From positions 62,001 through 126,000 of the forward strand of contig JAVGVS010000011.1 of NCBI GenBank assembly GCA_032718565.1: a DNA stretch of 64,000 nucleotides. The letters run 5' to 3'. The stretch is from Distichodus sexfasciatus (lineage: Eukaryota; Chordata; Actinopteri; Characiformes; Distichodontidae). Numbering within the stretch: the stretch's first letter is position 1; each line of letters starts with the position of its first letter. A program made the translations under genes and the position numbers. Under the pieces are notes generated by a model. The model ran no database searches. It was not told the origin of the DNA and worked only from the letters and a program-made list of their open reading frames with translations. Below, piece by piece: positions 1 through 10,289 of this stretch.

Positions 1-218
1 AGAACAATGGTATCAAAAGATCATTAGGCCTCATCCACCAATATTTTTCCAAAATCTAAAGAAAGTTAAGATATTTAACTGGTATAATATTAAACAACAG
101 GGAAACTGAAGAAAACACAATTATCTAATGTTTTTAGGTGAGAACACAATCTACAAACAGCGTTCTTCGTAGTTTGTTGATTCGGTTTTTACTTACGAAC
201 AAAACTTAAATAAGAAAA

Positions 219-972
219 CCCTTACAAAAGCCTTACAGCAAACTTGTGGTTAATTTGTGGCAAACAGATTTACCAGAATATGTAGCCACAAGTTTGCCAT
301 TGTCAGACACTAGTGACAAATAGAGGTGTGAACCCTCACTTTTCTCACGATCCGATTCGATTACAATTATTAGGTCAACGATTCAATTCGATATGATATC
401 TCAATGCATCCCACCAATTCATCTACATTACAACACATTGCACGCAGATTGGGCAGCATGTTCTTTTTAACAAAAATTGTCATGCCGTAGCCAGAAAATC
501 ACCCAGCAATGCCATTATGATATAATTTAGGGGTTTTCAACTGCTTCTGTCCCAGAGACGACCACTCAGACTAAGGTATTTGCAAATTTTTTGCTAATTC
601 AATATTCATAAAGATGCCCAAATCATGAAAATGTTTTGAAAAATAAATAAAGGAATAATTTTTAAAACCGAGTTCAATCGTAAAACTGGATTGCATGTCA
701 CGGACCACCTGCAATGCGGCTGCAGACCACTAGGGGGCAGTGGACCGGCACTTTAAAAGTGCTGTTATAATCGATTATGGTCGGCCATTGTATCAATGCA
801 GAATAGTCCACGTCTGCATCGAGATGTGATTAATTTCACCACCCCTAGCGGCAAACTTGCGGCAATGTTCTGGCAACAATGACTGGCAAAATGTATTTGC
901 CAGTGATTTGCCAAACAATTTGTAACCAGTAATGGCAAACTTGGCTACAAGTCCAACACAAACCTAATTTGC
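219..972 (+). mobile_element. TTTGCCAC-type inverted-repeat element, copy 1, split by a hAT-like insertion
   Basis: Left part (219-320) starts CCCTTACAAAAG and carries the AGCAAACTTGTGG and GTTTGCCATTGTCAG words found in the copies at 18640, 19823 and 30461. The same element resumes at 848 with GCGGCAAACTTGCGGCAATG and ends near AAACCTAATTTG. The gap is exactly filled by the element at 321-847. No coding capacity is seen. Class unknown; inverted ends suggest a MITE-like DNA element. Confidence 0.6.
321..847 (+). mobile_element. non-autonomous hAT-like transposon, copy 1
   Basis: Ends are TAGAGGTGTGAA on the left and TTTCACCACCCCTA on the right, which are imperfect inverted repeats. It is flanked by an 8-bp target duplication, GTGACAAA (313-320) and GCGGCAAA (848-855), both one change from the GTGGCAAA of the uninterrupted host element at 30.5 kb. 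The 8-bp length and T at position 2, A at position 7 fit hAT targets. 527 bp, no transposase. A second copy lies at 9146-9951. Confidence 0.8.
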
Positions 973-1239
973 CCCTATATTAGAATCATTTTGGCCTCTG
1001 AAATCGTGAGTGCCGTGTATATGGACTTCAGTTCAGGTTTGACGATGTAGATGCTTTACCTGGGTTCAGTTACAGCTCATCCACTCTGTGAAATGTTTCA
1101 ACAGCCTGACCTTGGTTGGAAATGGATTACTGGTTAACTCCCGGGCAGGGGTGTCTGGCCCTACAAGCTTCCTGGCCACGGCAATGAGTAGGTTATCAGT
1201 GTTGGACGTCCACACAACACTGAGCTTGGAAGCGGGACG
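973..1239. other. unique intergenic DNA
   Basis: No exon, tRNA or repeat unit shared with the rest of the window was recognised. It contains a short direct iteration, GATGCGATGCGATGG, at its right border. Confidence 0.4.
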
Positions 1240-1640
1240 CGATGCGATGCGATGGTAATCTCCCCGAGTCTACAACGACATAGATTTTTTGGTTTTATAT
1301 CTCAGAACTTCATTTGCATTTTAATAGCGTGTGTCCGTACTGCGGCAAGCCTCCAGCCATCCGATTACGGCTAAAGCTCTTCAATTAATTATGCAGAATG
1401 GTACACATCACAAAGGTAGGAGGGGCTCGTCCGCTCGCAATTAGACGCAATGTTATTGGATTGTATATCACTATTGGCATTCGCCGTGCAAATTTGCTCA
1501 AGTAGAAAACGATACTCCGTTTATTTAGAGATTAGGACTTTGGCACGTGAGCAAATGGAAAATAATTTGATTTATTTTCAATGGAAGATCACAATGCCTC
1601 TTGACATTTATATAGCCTCACTCACTGCACCCAAGGCCAT
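1240..1640. promoter_or_regulatory. candidate conserved noncoding element (enhancer-like)
   Basis: Base composition is balanced and there is no repeat similarity, unlike the flanks. It contains a perfect inverted octamer ATTTGCAT (1312-1319) and a homeodomain-like CAATTAATTATGC (1382-1394), plus ATTACGGC and TAATTTGATTTA. These fit POU and homeodomain sites known from vertebrate developmental enhancers. No long ORF has recognisable protein similarity. Conservation itself cannot be seen from one sequence. Confidence 0.3.
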
Positions 1641-2522
1641 TAATGTGACAAGGAGTATGAGATACAATGGGACGTTTTAATGAAGCTTGATTTCCTGTAG
1701 AGGTCTAAAGCATCCGTTAATTGGTGAATATTTCTTTCACATATTCAGCAGTACGTAGGATCGGCCCTGCTGTCAAATCGAGTGTTTAATCAGCAAATAT
1801 AGCCGGTAAGAGCTGACTGAAATCAGTCCAACACCTCAGGCCACCTCTCTCATGAGACATGTCAAAGCAAATTCTATTTGACAGGTGCTCTGAGCTACCT
1901 CACAGTACTACAGGTGTGTCTCCATCATAGTCACAGATCGTAGTCACTTCATTCTGTAAATGTATATATTTTCACCACATAGCTTGGATAACCACTAGTA
2001 TATTAACTCTCGAATCTTTAACTTACAGAAACCACACACATGCCATCAGAAAAACAAAGGTTTGGACTTTATATTGATTCCTCTTCATGTGAAATTATTT
2101 GTGAGTAATTCCATGCACAAAAATGTAGGTATTTGCATAAAACTGCATAAATAATATTTTTCGCGTTGTAAAGTCCAACATTCAGCAAAGTGCTTCAGTT
2201 CAGTCAAATCTTCCCCTTTATTACAGAAAAAAGCATATTTTAGCTGATAAATAAAAAAACAACCAGTATTCTACTCACAATACAGCCATTTAATTGATGT
2301 TTTCAGCATTATTCCTGTTGTGTGTTTTATCACATTAACGTGATGCGGTTCCTAGTGGCGTGCGATGGATTGTGGGAAATATAGTTCTCTCCCAGAAAGG
2401 CCAAAAGCAGCTCATTTTATACACCAAATCAGCCCAAATTGGCTCACAATTTGCCAAACTTTTGGTATTTCTTAATTTTCAATTGATCTGAAAAATATAT
2501 ATAAATTGATCTGAGAAATATA
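1641..2522. other. AT-rich intergenic DNA, nothing recognised
   Basis: Low-complexity AT-rich stretches without splice-flanked ORFs. No copy of it was noticed elsewhere in the window. Confidence 0.4.
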
Positions 2523-3048
2523 TAGTACTGTGCAAAAGTTTTAGGCAGGTGTGAAAAAATGGTGTAAACAAAGAGTGCTTTCAGAAATATAAATAATGAT
2601 TGTTTATTTTTATCTGAGTGAACAAAAGAAAAATCTAAATCTAATCAATATTTGGTGTTACTACCTTGTGCCTTCAAACCAGCATCAATTCTTATAGGTA
2701 CTCTTGCACAAAGTCAGGGATTTTGTAGGATTATAGTCATTATATTATCTTGTAGTCATTATATTATTTTGTAGGATTATAGGATTATAGATCTGTGGTT
2801 AGTTCTCCAAGATGTTTGGAACAACCTACCAGCCGAGTTCCTTCAAAAACTGTGTGCAAGTGTACCTAGAAGAACTGATGCTGTTTTGAAGGCAAAGGGT
2901 GGTCACACCAAATATTGATTTGATTTAGATTTCTCTTTTGTTCATTCACTGCATTTTGTTGATTGATGAAAATAAATGATTAACACTTCCATTTTTGAAA
3001 GCTTTACAGCATTTTTTCTCACCTGCCTAAAACTTTTGCACAGTACTG
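2523..3048 (+). mobile_element. Tc1-like deletion derivative, copy 1
   Basis: Long terminal inverted repeats of about 150 bp begin AGTACTGTGCAAAAGT on the left and close ACTTTTGCACAGTACTG on the right, with TA on each side (2521-2522, 3049-3050). The interior is reduced to a short AT-rich direct iteration of GTAGGATTATAG and the C-terminal end of a Tc1-type transposase (2805-2918). The left repeat lacks about 20 bp present in the copy at 49525. Mobilisation would need a transposase supplied from elsewhere. Confidence 0.85.
2805..2918 (+). pseudogene. C-terminal fragment of a Tc1-like transposase
   Basis: The frame reads LQDVWNNLPAEF, then RRTDAVLKAKGGHTKY and a TGA stop at 2916-2918, the usual Tc1/mariner transposase C-terminus. 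The DNA-binding region and DDE catalytic core are absent, so the fragment is dead. Only about 37 codons remain, lying just before the right inverted repeat. Confidence 0.8.
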
Positions 3049-3556
3049 TATATATACTTTATTTGTTATCAAATTTTATTATTCTATTTCCAGATGGATT
3101 GTAGATGGATAAGGAAGTGTTTCCATCTGGCGCCTTTTCCTCACAGTACAAAGTCATAGCATGTCTCTGCTATGAGTTATATCTGCAGTGCCCTTTTTAT
3201 ACTACATGAAGTTAAAATAAAATAAAAAGTAAAACTTTCTATAGTGAGAAAGTTTAGTCAGTTTTCATCAGAAATTGACTGATTTCAAGACTGTATCAGC
3301 ATTTACACATCAAACAATAACTTTCAATCTGGGCAGTGCAGGGCGATCTGAACACAACAACATGGATAACTTCTACATACTAGAATAAGCCCTAAAACAA
3401 GGTCTTTTAAGGCTGTAAGGTTAAAAAAGAAGAATATGAAGGGTGTGATTACACATTCATCCCAAGCATTCAGAATGTCATTACTCACATTAGTGATCTA
3501 ATGAAATAGGTACAAATTACATTTTAAGAGCACGTATTCTGCGTGGAAGTAGAATA
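3049..3556. other. AT-rich intergenic DNA
   Basis: No gene, repeat family or structured element recognised. Confidence 0.4.
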
Positions 3557-3560
3557 CGTA

Positions 3561-3634
<74 letters not shown>

Positions 3635-3656
3635 AGAGAGAGAGAGAGAGAGAGAG
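3557..3656. repeat. compound microsatellite (TA)n(AG)n
   Basis: About 75 bp of nearly pure TA/AT dinucleotides pass directly into about 24 bp of AG. The TA tract is self-complementary and can extrude as a cruciform. Confidence 0.97.
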
Positions 3657-3849
3657 TATATATTTGAGAAATCTGATTCTGATTCATGTGATTACATGTG
3701 AAAAAATCCATATATCAGTAAAATTTAACGCAACAAGGTCTATCTATCAAAGTGAAGGCTTGAATTTAAGGAAAGGTCACTCTGTTTACAAATAATTATT
3801 CACAGCAGTGCACGTACAGTGCGTAATTACTGTGTGAATGCAGAAGTGG

Positions 3850-4220
3850 GAGGGTCTTGCGACTAAAGGCCGGCCTCTAAGCGTCAGCGGTGTGAAAGGG
3901 GAAAAGCAGCATTAATTTCTTTCGCACGTCGGCGGCTAAGGCGATGGCAGCCATTGCTTTGTCCTGGGCGGTAGAGGTTGCATTTTATCATCCTGGAGAG
4001 GTAGGAACGGCAGTGCGGCACAGCCGTGTTCAGTATTCAACTCAGCCATCGCGCCGGAGCCCGCAGAGGCTTCCAGAGAAATACGAGCAGCACAGTCACA
4101 CTTGGCTGCTGTCCCTGTATTGCTCTCTGTTCTCTCTATCTCGCCCATCTCCAAGCCTGGGAGAAAACAGAGGAGACTTTGGGAAAAAGGGACGTCGGAC
4201 ATTTCTTTGTTCATCTGCCA
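3850..4220. promoter_or_regulatory. candidate conserved noncoding element
   Basis: A GC-balanced, CpG-containing island in AT-rich surroundings, with AGCATTAATTTC (3908-3919) and GGCGATGGCAGCCATTG (3940-3956). Overlapping ORFs exist on both strands but none resembles a known protein and none has convincing splice borders. Could be an enhancer or an unrecognised noncoding exon. Confidence 0.25.
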
Positions 4221-4467
4221 TGAGCATACCAACATATATCAGCGTTCATAGAGACTGGTCCAGTCCCAATCCCCACATTTAGTCCTATACCCTATAACCC
4301 TATATATTTGAAGTGGCCTTGCTTTGAAAGTGGCCCTCAAGAACATGACCACAAGGGGTAGGGGATGGAATATTTACTTAGAGAAGTAGTACACTGCTCA
4401 TTAAGACCCAAACCTAATTCTTCCCTTAGCTCTAACCCTAGATTTAGAGTGCCCTTGGAAGTAGTCA

Positions 4468-4701
4468 CTTGGTAGTGTAATGATTAGGGCGTTCCCCCCA
4501 TGATCAGAAGGTTGCTGGTTCGAAGCCCAGACTGGTACCACTGAGGTACTCATGAGCAAGGTACTGTCCCCAATGACTGCTCCCCAGGCGCTGCCCACTG
4601 CTCCTTCACCGATGGGTCAAATGAAGAGGTCACATTTGGCTGTGGTGCACTGTGTGCTGTGGTGTGTTCACAATGACAAATAATCACTCACTTTCACTTC
4701 A
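4468..4701 (+). mobile_element. tRNA-derived SINE, family 1
   Basis: Head TTGGTAGTGTAATG and B-box-like GGTTCGAAGCCC, followed by the ACCACTGAGGTACTCATGAG body and the TTCACAATGACAAATAATC tail. Near full length; the B box has one change from GGTTCGAATCC. Confidence 0.85.
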
Positions 4702-4892
4702 TAACAAAACCACTAGAGGTAGTGGGTTCTAATCTTTGCCACTCATTACATTATCAGCAGTTAAAAGACAGAAAATCTGCTGCACGTCTATTTTTCAGCA
4801 TTCATAAGCAGCATGTATACTGTGCTGCTGTTCTTTCTCATGACTTGTAATTTACACAAGTGTCAAAAAAGTAGATTTCTGAAATGCATGTT

Positions 4893-5040
4893 AGAGTCAA
4901 AGTCAAACTCAAAGTAAACTTTATTGTCATCTCTGCTATATATTGTACAGATGTATAGAGAGACTAGACGACGTGGCTCAAGTTTTCACAGCGCAACAAG
5001 AAACAGGGAACAAAGAACAAATAGGACATATATACATATA
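4893..5040 (-). mobile_element. LINE 3' tail (L2/CR1-like), minus strand
   Basis: AGTAAACTTTATTGTCATC is the reverse complement of a GACAATAAAGTTTACT polyadenylation tail. A related plus-strand tail ends at 42320. The adjoining sequence through CAGCGCAACAAGAAACAGGG continues the LINE 3' region and is interrupted at 5041 by the MITE. Confidence 0.65.
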
Positions 5041-5620
5041 CAGCGAAACCAGTCGCTTGTCGCAACAGAGGTTTCCGAGAAAAACAGTGGAAGGTCTATA
5101 CTGTACTGTTGTGAATAAATTTCGCTGAAAAACTTACCCTTTCCATCCTAAAAACGTGACTTTCTTGAGGTGAGGAATTCAAGTCCAGCAGAATGTTAAA
5201 AGTTTCTGTTTTGACCGCTCTCCTTCAATATTTACGGTAAATCCGCTCGTTGACTAGCGTGAAGATATTTCTTCAGAATCCATCTTCGTCTCCCGAGTTC
5301 AGTTAACCTAACGCAGGTAGGCTATCTGTGTGGCTGTGAATGCAGCGTAGGCTACCGAAAATGCAAATGTAGCCGCGACCGCACCAAGCGTCTGTGAGTG
5401 CTACGGCGATAGTCAACTTCAAAGGCAGATTTCTCCGTTTCTCACTTGGCGTGACAGGAGAAACCCGACTCTTTTGAATGTTGATATCTCAGTCATATGT
5501 CGTACCATTCATTCCATATAGGTATCGTTTTGAAGGTTGATTTACGCCCTTTCGTGAAAACATAATAACTCAATTTTGAAAATTTGAGAGAAGCGACTGG
5601 TTTTGCCGTGGAGGGTCACA
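5041..5620 (+). mobile_element. AACCAGTCGC-type MITE, copy 1
   Basis: Ends carry AACCAGTCGCTTGTCGC and its imperfect complement AAGCGACTGGTT. It aligns along its whole length with 13054-13637, sharing GGAAGGTCTATACTGTACTG and CATCTTCGTCTCCCGAGTTC. Compared with that copy it lacks about 70 bp near the left end and has an additional GCAGCGTAGGCTACCG segment. No ORF of note. It appears inserted in a LINE tail, since AATAGAATACAAAATATAC continues after it. Confidence 0.75.
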
Positions 5621-6039
5621 AATAGAATACAAAATATACATTTTAAACTAGAAGTAGAAGTAGAAAGAGAGACAATTAGGATGCAGTATTAACCTACAAC
5701 TATGGTCTTGGAATTGACTTTTACATTGAATGTGCATGAGGTTAGTAACAGTTTCAATATGAAAAATTCTATATCCAATCTATTAATAAAACTGTATAAA
5801 ATGATTCGGGTTCAAATCGGTTACACTTTTACTGAGCTTCTGTGGAATTTTCTTTGTTTTGCATGCATATTTATGCAAACATATTCCATCTATGGCCTTC
5901 TCTCCCCACACCTGTAGCCTTGTTTCCACCTTCATGCTTCTGGTGCCTCTTTCAAAGCATTCTGGGAGTTTTCGCCTCCCCCTAGATACAAAGTCAGCAT
6001 CTGAAATCCCTTTGTTCTATCTATGTCTATATAGAGGGG
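5621..6039. other. LINE-tail continuation, then unremarkable DNA
   Basis: The first 70 bp (AATACAAAATATACATTTTA, then AAGTAGAAGTAGAAAGAG) look like the continuation of the interrupted LINE tail. The rest holds nothing recognised. Confidence 0.35.
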
Positions 6040-6930
6040 CCCCAACTGTTGATCTCCAAACGAAACCTCTCAAACATGGTGGGTTTTTACCCAAGATTTG
6101 TGGCTCAATCACAGCTTTTTAAAACAACATTTTTAAGAAGAATCTGCCTTCTGTGGTCAAATGATAGATGTTACTGTCATGATCGGGTTAGCAACCCTTG
6201 AAATAGAGGAAACAGATGCAGGATTCATTATTCACTTTTCTCCATCCATGAGGTTGCGCGAGCCCAGGCAGCTGTGGTGCCTTGCTCTCTAACACTGAAA
6301 CATACACACAAAACATTCAGGGTAATGTGACAGGACGCCTTAAATAATCATAACCCCAGCTATGAGGAATCACCATGAAATGACTCAGCGGATCAAAGCA
6401 GAGGGTGATATTACGCCATGTGAACCAAAGCCTGGAAAACTAAACGAGACACAGGTGATGGACATTAGCCCCAAATTCCAACTCATAGTGAGAAAGGTGA
6501 AACAGAAACTCCAGTTAAAATTCCTGATAAATTTGCCTAATAAATTTTTACCAAAAAACCCTTCTACATTGTGTGTTTATGTGTGATTTGTGGCTCAAAG
6601 ACTGCTTTTGAAACTTCATTTTTAGAAGAAGCTAGTTTCTTTAAAAAATTCTAGTTTGTGTGTAATAAACCAGTTTTTTGCCACATTTGTTGGGTTTTTG
6701 ACCAAAAAAACCTTAAACATGGTGGTTTTAGCCGTGATTTGTGGCAAATAAACCAGCTGTATTTCACATTTGAGTTTTTTCTGACCAAAAAAAACTTGGA
6801 ACTGTAGCTCAAACACAGCTTTTCAGATCCTGCCATTTTTTGAGAAGAAGCTGCTTTTGTGGTTAAGTCTTGAATGGAGTGAAATGAACCAGTTGTATGT
6901 CACATTTGAAGTTTCTTGACCAAAACAAGC
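6040..6930. repeat. degenerate tandem array, roughly 80-160 bp units
   Basis: Recurring words are AAACATGGTGG (6071, 6716), GATTTGTGGC with CAAACACAGCTTTT-like text (6097, 6587, 6738, 6808), AGAAGAAGCT (6626, 6841) and CACATTTGnnGTTTnTTGACC (6681, 6767, 6900). Units are diverged and unevenly spaced, with less repetitive DNA at 6170-6530. No coding sense. Confidence 0.55.
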
Positions 6931-7059
6931 ACAGTCATAGATTGAAAAGCTTCACTTCAATTATTTTTTCCTCTTTTTTAACTTTTCCAATATAGATTTT
7001 TTAATCCCAGGCCCTGGGCACTCATCCATTCAGACCTTCCAAACTGAATACTGAGTATG

Positions 7060-7230
7060 TGTAGCAGTATTGTGTAGCTTGGCCTCGCTTCTCGTTTCAG
7101 GCAGTCGGCAGCCTTAGCAACAAGCACAACTCCATTTAAATGTCATGAAGTTGGTGCCGCTCATGGACCTTTGATAAATTGCAGCCTGTTTTGTTTTTGA
7201 AATTACATTCCTCTGTTAACAATCTTCTGT
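7060..7230. promoter_or_regulatory. candidate conserved noncoding element
   Basis: Compact non-repetitive block with CCATTTAAATGTCATGAAG and GACCTTTGATAAATTGC. CCTTTGAT is a TCF/LEF-like word. A (GT)8 run follows at 7287-7302. Enhancer status is only suggested by texture. Confidence 0.2.
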
Positions 7231-7574
7231 CGACAGACTGAGAGTCTAAAAAAAGTAAATCAATGTAGGATAAAAGCAACAGGTAAGTGTGTGTGTGTGT
7301 GTATCTGCCTTTTCTGCCCCTTAGTTACCTGCAGGTGGAGTTTTCAGTTGACAGTTATTGAGTATCTGAGTTTGGGCAAATGATTCCTCTCTTTGTGTTA
7401 CTTTTTATTTTTAAACAGACAAGTATCCTGAAGATTTTCTTTGTGGCTTCTTAAAACACAGAAAAGAAACACTATTCCACAAAAGATGACCATTTTATTG
7501 ATCACATGAATGCTAGTAGTTTGAAAACAACTTTTTTGTTGAATCTGGACAGAAAATGTGCACAACCAATTAGG

Positions 7575-8044
7575 TAGTCCCTCCAGTATTTCACGGACCG
7601 TTTTTGAGAATGTTGCTGCCTAAAAAGGCTGATTTTTTCGTCAGCTTTTCGAAAAAATGGTGATGAAAGTTGCAGTGTTTTTAGCCGCTTTGTTGCAGCT
7701 AAATGGCGGAAAAAAGTATTTATTTTTTTCCCCTTTACAATTATTCTTTAACAATTAATTTCAAAACCATGATTATATTTGTTAACCATTAACCATTTAG
7801 TTATTTTTGAAGGTAAACATGAGGCATTATTATAATATGTTTCCTGCGTCTTCCAAACATAACAAGGAAGTGAGTTTGCTGACGTATGGCTCCACGTTTT
7901 GCAGGAAATGACAATGATTGGTAAAAACTTTTTTATGAAAGTTGTAATTGGTCAAAATTGCAAGGTTGGAAAGAATTTGCAATTGGCTGAATTTGCGTTA
8001 ATAGTTGCGATCGCAACATCATGACTTCTTGGAGGGTCTGACTA
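7575..8044. mobile_element. MITE with TAGTCCCTCC-type ends
   Basis: Left end TAGTCCCTCCAGTATTTC and right end GACTTCTTGGAGGGTCTGACTA are imperfect inverted repeats; the right arm includes the palindrome GCGATCGC. The interior is AT-rich with CTTTGTTGCAGCTAAATGGC. Target duplication is not clear and superfamily is undetermined. Confidence 0.5.
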
Positions 8045-8360
8045 TGTGTACATGTAAAGAGAAAGAAAAATGAAAGATCACTGTACTTTAAATACATACA
8101 CTGCTGGGCAAAAAATAGGCAAACAATATATTCGGTGTTTTATTATTCTTTTTTTTGGTTAACAAATCCAGGTGAAATATAAGTAACAGTGTTTCACAAT
8201 GCTGTCTGCATTGTCTGTAGTCAGTGTAGATTTTCCCAGGTTTGTCTTCAATAAACTCAGTCGTTCAGGCCATTCCAAACTAAAATGTGAGCTAGAGGTA
8301 TACAGCATAGTGTTAACCAGTTGCTCCCTGCTTCTTGGAGAAATTAGAAGTTAACTTCTC
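8045..8360. other. intergenic DNA, nothing recognised
   Basis: AT-rich; no shared repeat or exon noticed. Confidence 0.4.
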
Positions 8361-8601
8361 AGTTGGTGGCGTAACGGTAGGGTGTTTGCCCCGTGATCAG
8401 AAGGTTGCAGGTTCGAATCCAGGGCTGGTAAAGTTACCACTGAGGTACTCATGAGCAAGGTATCGTCCCCAAGCACTGCTCCCCGGGTGCTTGTTAGCTG
8501 CCCACTGCTCCTTCATGGATGGGTTAAATGCAGAGGTCACATTTTGTTGTGGTGTGCTGTGCTGTGTTCACAATGACAATCTTTCACTTTTCACTTTCAT
8601 T
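8361..8601 (+). mobile_element. tRNA-derived SINE, family 1 (best-preserved copy)
   Basis: Family reference copy. The head has an A-box-like TGGCGTAACGG (8366-8376) and a canonical RNA polymerase III B box GGTTCGAATCC (8410-8420). The body is ACTGAGGTACTCATGAGC, AAGCACTGCTCCCCGGG and GCCCACTGCTCCTTCA, and the tail is GTGTTCACAATGACAATC with TTCACTTT iterations. The architecture is tRNA head, unrelated body and LINE-like tail. I count 15 copies in the window, on both strands. Confidence 0.92.
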
Positions 8602-9145
8602 TCTAAAGATAGCTATGCCATATTCACACAATCAGTTAATAGGATGTCAGACATACACTGTTACACACTCTTTCCATGTTACTGTCATCTCTCTGCCCAC
8701 ACAAAATTCTGTACGATGCCCCCAAAACAGAGGTGAATCGAGCACTTAAATCAAAACTGTAACTGAGCCGGAGCTTTGATTATTCACTTCACCTGTGTTT
8801 TCACTATTTAGAAGTTGACAGTCTGACCCATCCGACTGTTTTTTGTGGCTTAGTTTTGCCATGTCAGAGACTTATGTTTCCCATGTTGGTTTTTATCTAA
8901 ATGTAATTTTGTCTACACCTTCCAATCATATAACGGATATGAAGGAAATTTTTATGAGAAAGTTGGCAGAGAGGCAGTGATGAGGCTGGTTCTCAAGCCT
9001 AAGCAAGGTTTATTGAGACAGACAGAGAGATGTTCACACAGCTGTGGTAACAAATAGTCAGATAAAAGGTACACCAAAGAACAGCTGTAGGAGATAGCTG
9101 AAAAGAAGAAAGAAATAAAGACAATAGCAACAGGGCAGTTTGTAG
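8602..9145. other. intergenic DNA
   Basis: No gene recognised. CTGTTTTTTGTGGCTTAG and ACAGACAGAGAGATG are simple-sequence-like; nothing else stands out. Confidence 0.35.
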
Positions 9146-9951
9146 TAGAGGTGTGAACCTTCACTGGTCTCACAGTTCGTTTTTATTATGATTATCAGGT
9201 CAACCATTTGATACAATATGATATCTCAATGTTTGACGATGCATCCCAAACATTTTTCTGCATCACTTCACATTGCACGCAGATTGGGTAACCATAGTTA
9301 CTACTGGGATGTTATTTTTAACTAGAATTGTAATGCCGTATCCAGAAAATTACTAAGAAATGTCATTATGATATAATTTAGGGGTTTTCAACTGCTTCTG
9401 TCCCAGAGACGACCACTCAGACTAAGGTATTTTCAAATCATAAAGATACAGAATATTGAATTCAAATCCAGAGATTTTCAACTGCTTCTGTGTCAGTGAG
9501 GTGAGTATTTTTTGTATTACTTTTCAGATATTTGCATTAAATTCATTATTCATAGAGATGCCCACATCATCTGGAAATGTTTTGGAAAAGTAAATAAAAT
9601 GAAATCATTATTCAAAAAAGTGATTTCAGTAGTGAAACTGAATTGCAGGTCACGGACCACATGCAATGCTGCCACAGACCACCAGCGGACCGCAGGTTAA
9701 AGTGAGTGAGTGAGTGGTTGGGGATGGTACCCTGCTCACGAGTACCTCAGTGGTTACTTTACCAGCCCGGGATTCGAACCTGTGACCTTCTGACCATGCG
9801 GCAAACACCCTACCGTTATGCCACTAACTGCCCCAGACTGCCCCCCAGCTGTCAAAACTCCTCAATATAATCAATTATGGTCTGCCACTGCATTGATGCA
9901 GAATCATCCACGTCAATCCAACTGATTATGCGATTCATTTTAACACCCCTA
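9146..9951 (+). mobile_element. non-autonomous hAT-like transposon, copy 2, with a nested SINE
   Basis: Same family as 321-847: TAGAGGTGTGAA at the left, TTAACACCCCTA at the right, and shared interior GACGACCACTCAGACTAAGG and CACGGACCACATGCAATGC. Flanks GTTTGTAG (9138-9145) and GCTTCTAG (9952-9959) match at 6 of 8 bases and keep the hAT-typical T2 and A7. A minus-strand SINE (9701-9834) interrupts the right half. An additional 100 bp near 9440-9540 is absent from copy 1. Confidence 0.8.
9701..9834 (-). mobile_element. tRNA-derived SINE, family 1, internally deleted
   Basis: Runs from AGTGAGTGAGTGAGTGG directly to GGGGATGGTACCCTGCTC and GGATTCGAACCTGTGACC, so the usual tail and middle (about 100 bp) are missing. 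It lies inside the hAT-like copy and is therefore younger than that insertion. Confidence 0.8.
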
Positions 9952-9959
9952 GCTTCTAG

Positions 9960-10187
9960 CTTAACAGTTAGGGTGTTGGCTCCGTGATCGGAGGGTCACC
10001 GGTTCAAGTTCCGGACTAGTAAAGGTACCAATGAGTAAAGTACTTCCCCAAGCACTGTTCCCTGGGCACTGCCAAAAAAGGATGCCCACTGCTCCTTCAC
10101 AGATGGGTCAAATGCAGAGGTCACACTTGGGTGCACAGTGTGCTGTAATGTGGTGTGTTCACAATGACAAATAATCACTCAAAGTAG
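9960..10187 (+). mobile_element. tRNA-derived SINE, family 1
   Basis: Starts at the base after the hAT-like target duplication. B box is mutated to GGTTCAAGTTCC, so polymerase III transcription is unlikely. The body includes an additional GCCAAAAAAGGATGCCC before the CACTGCTCCTTCA block. Confidence 0.85.
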
Positions 10188-10289
10188 AGTTTGTGGGTAA
10201 ATGAAGAGAAGTCAAAGCATGAGAAATCAAATGAAAGCCTTATCAACTGATCTCTGTTAAGAGGAATCTGAGATTGTTAAGTGGTTTGT

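Noticed and set aside
3557..3632. (TA)n tract as a regulatory or AT-hook array
   Set aside because: A simple microsatellite explains it.
8100..8200. Tc1-like end (CACTGCTGGGCAAAAAATAGG)
   Set aside because: No complementary partner end or TA pair could be found.
8410..8420. tRNA gene suggested by GGTTCGAATCC
   Set aside because: It lies in a dispersed SINE; no full cloverleaf or anticodon arm pairing was found.
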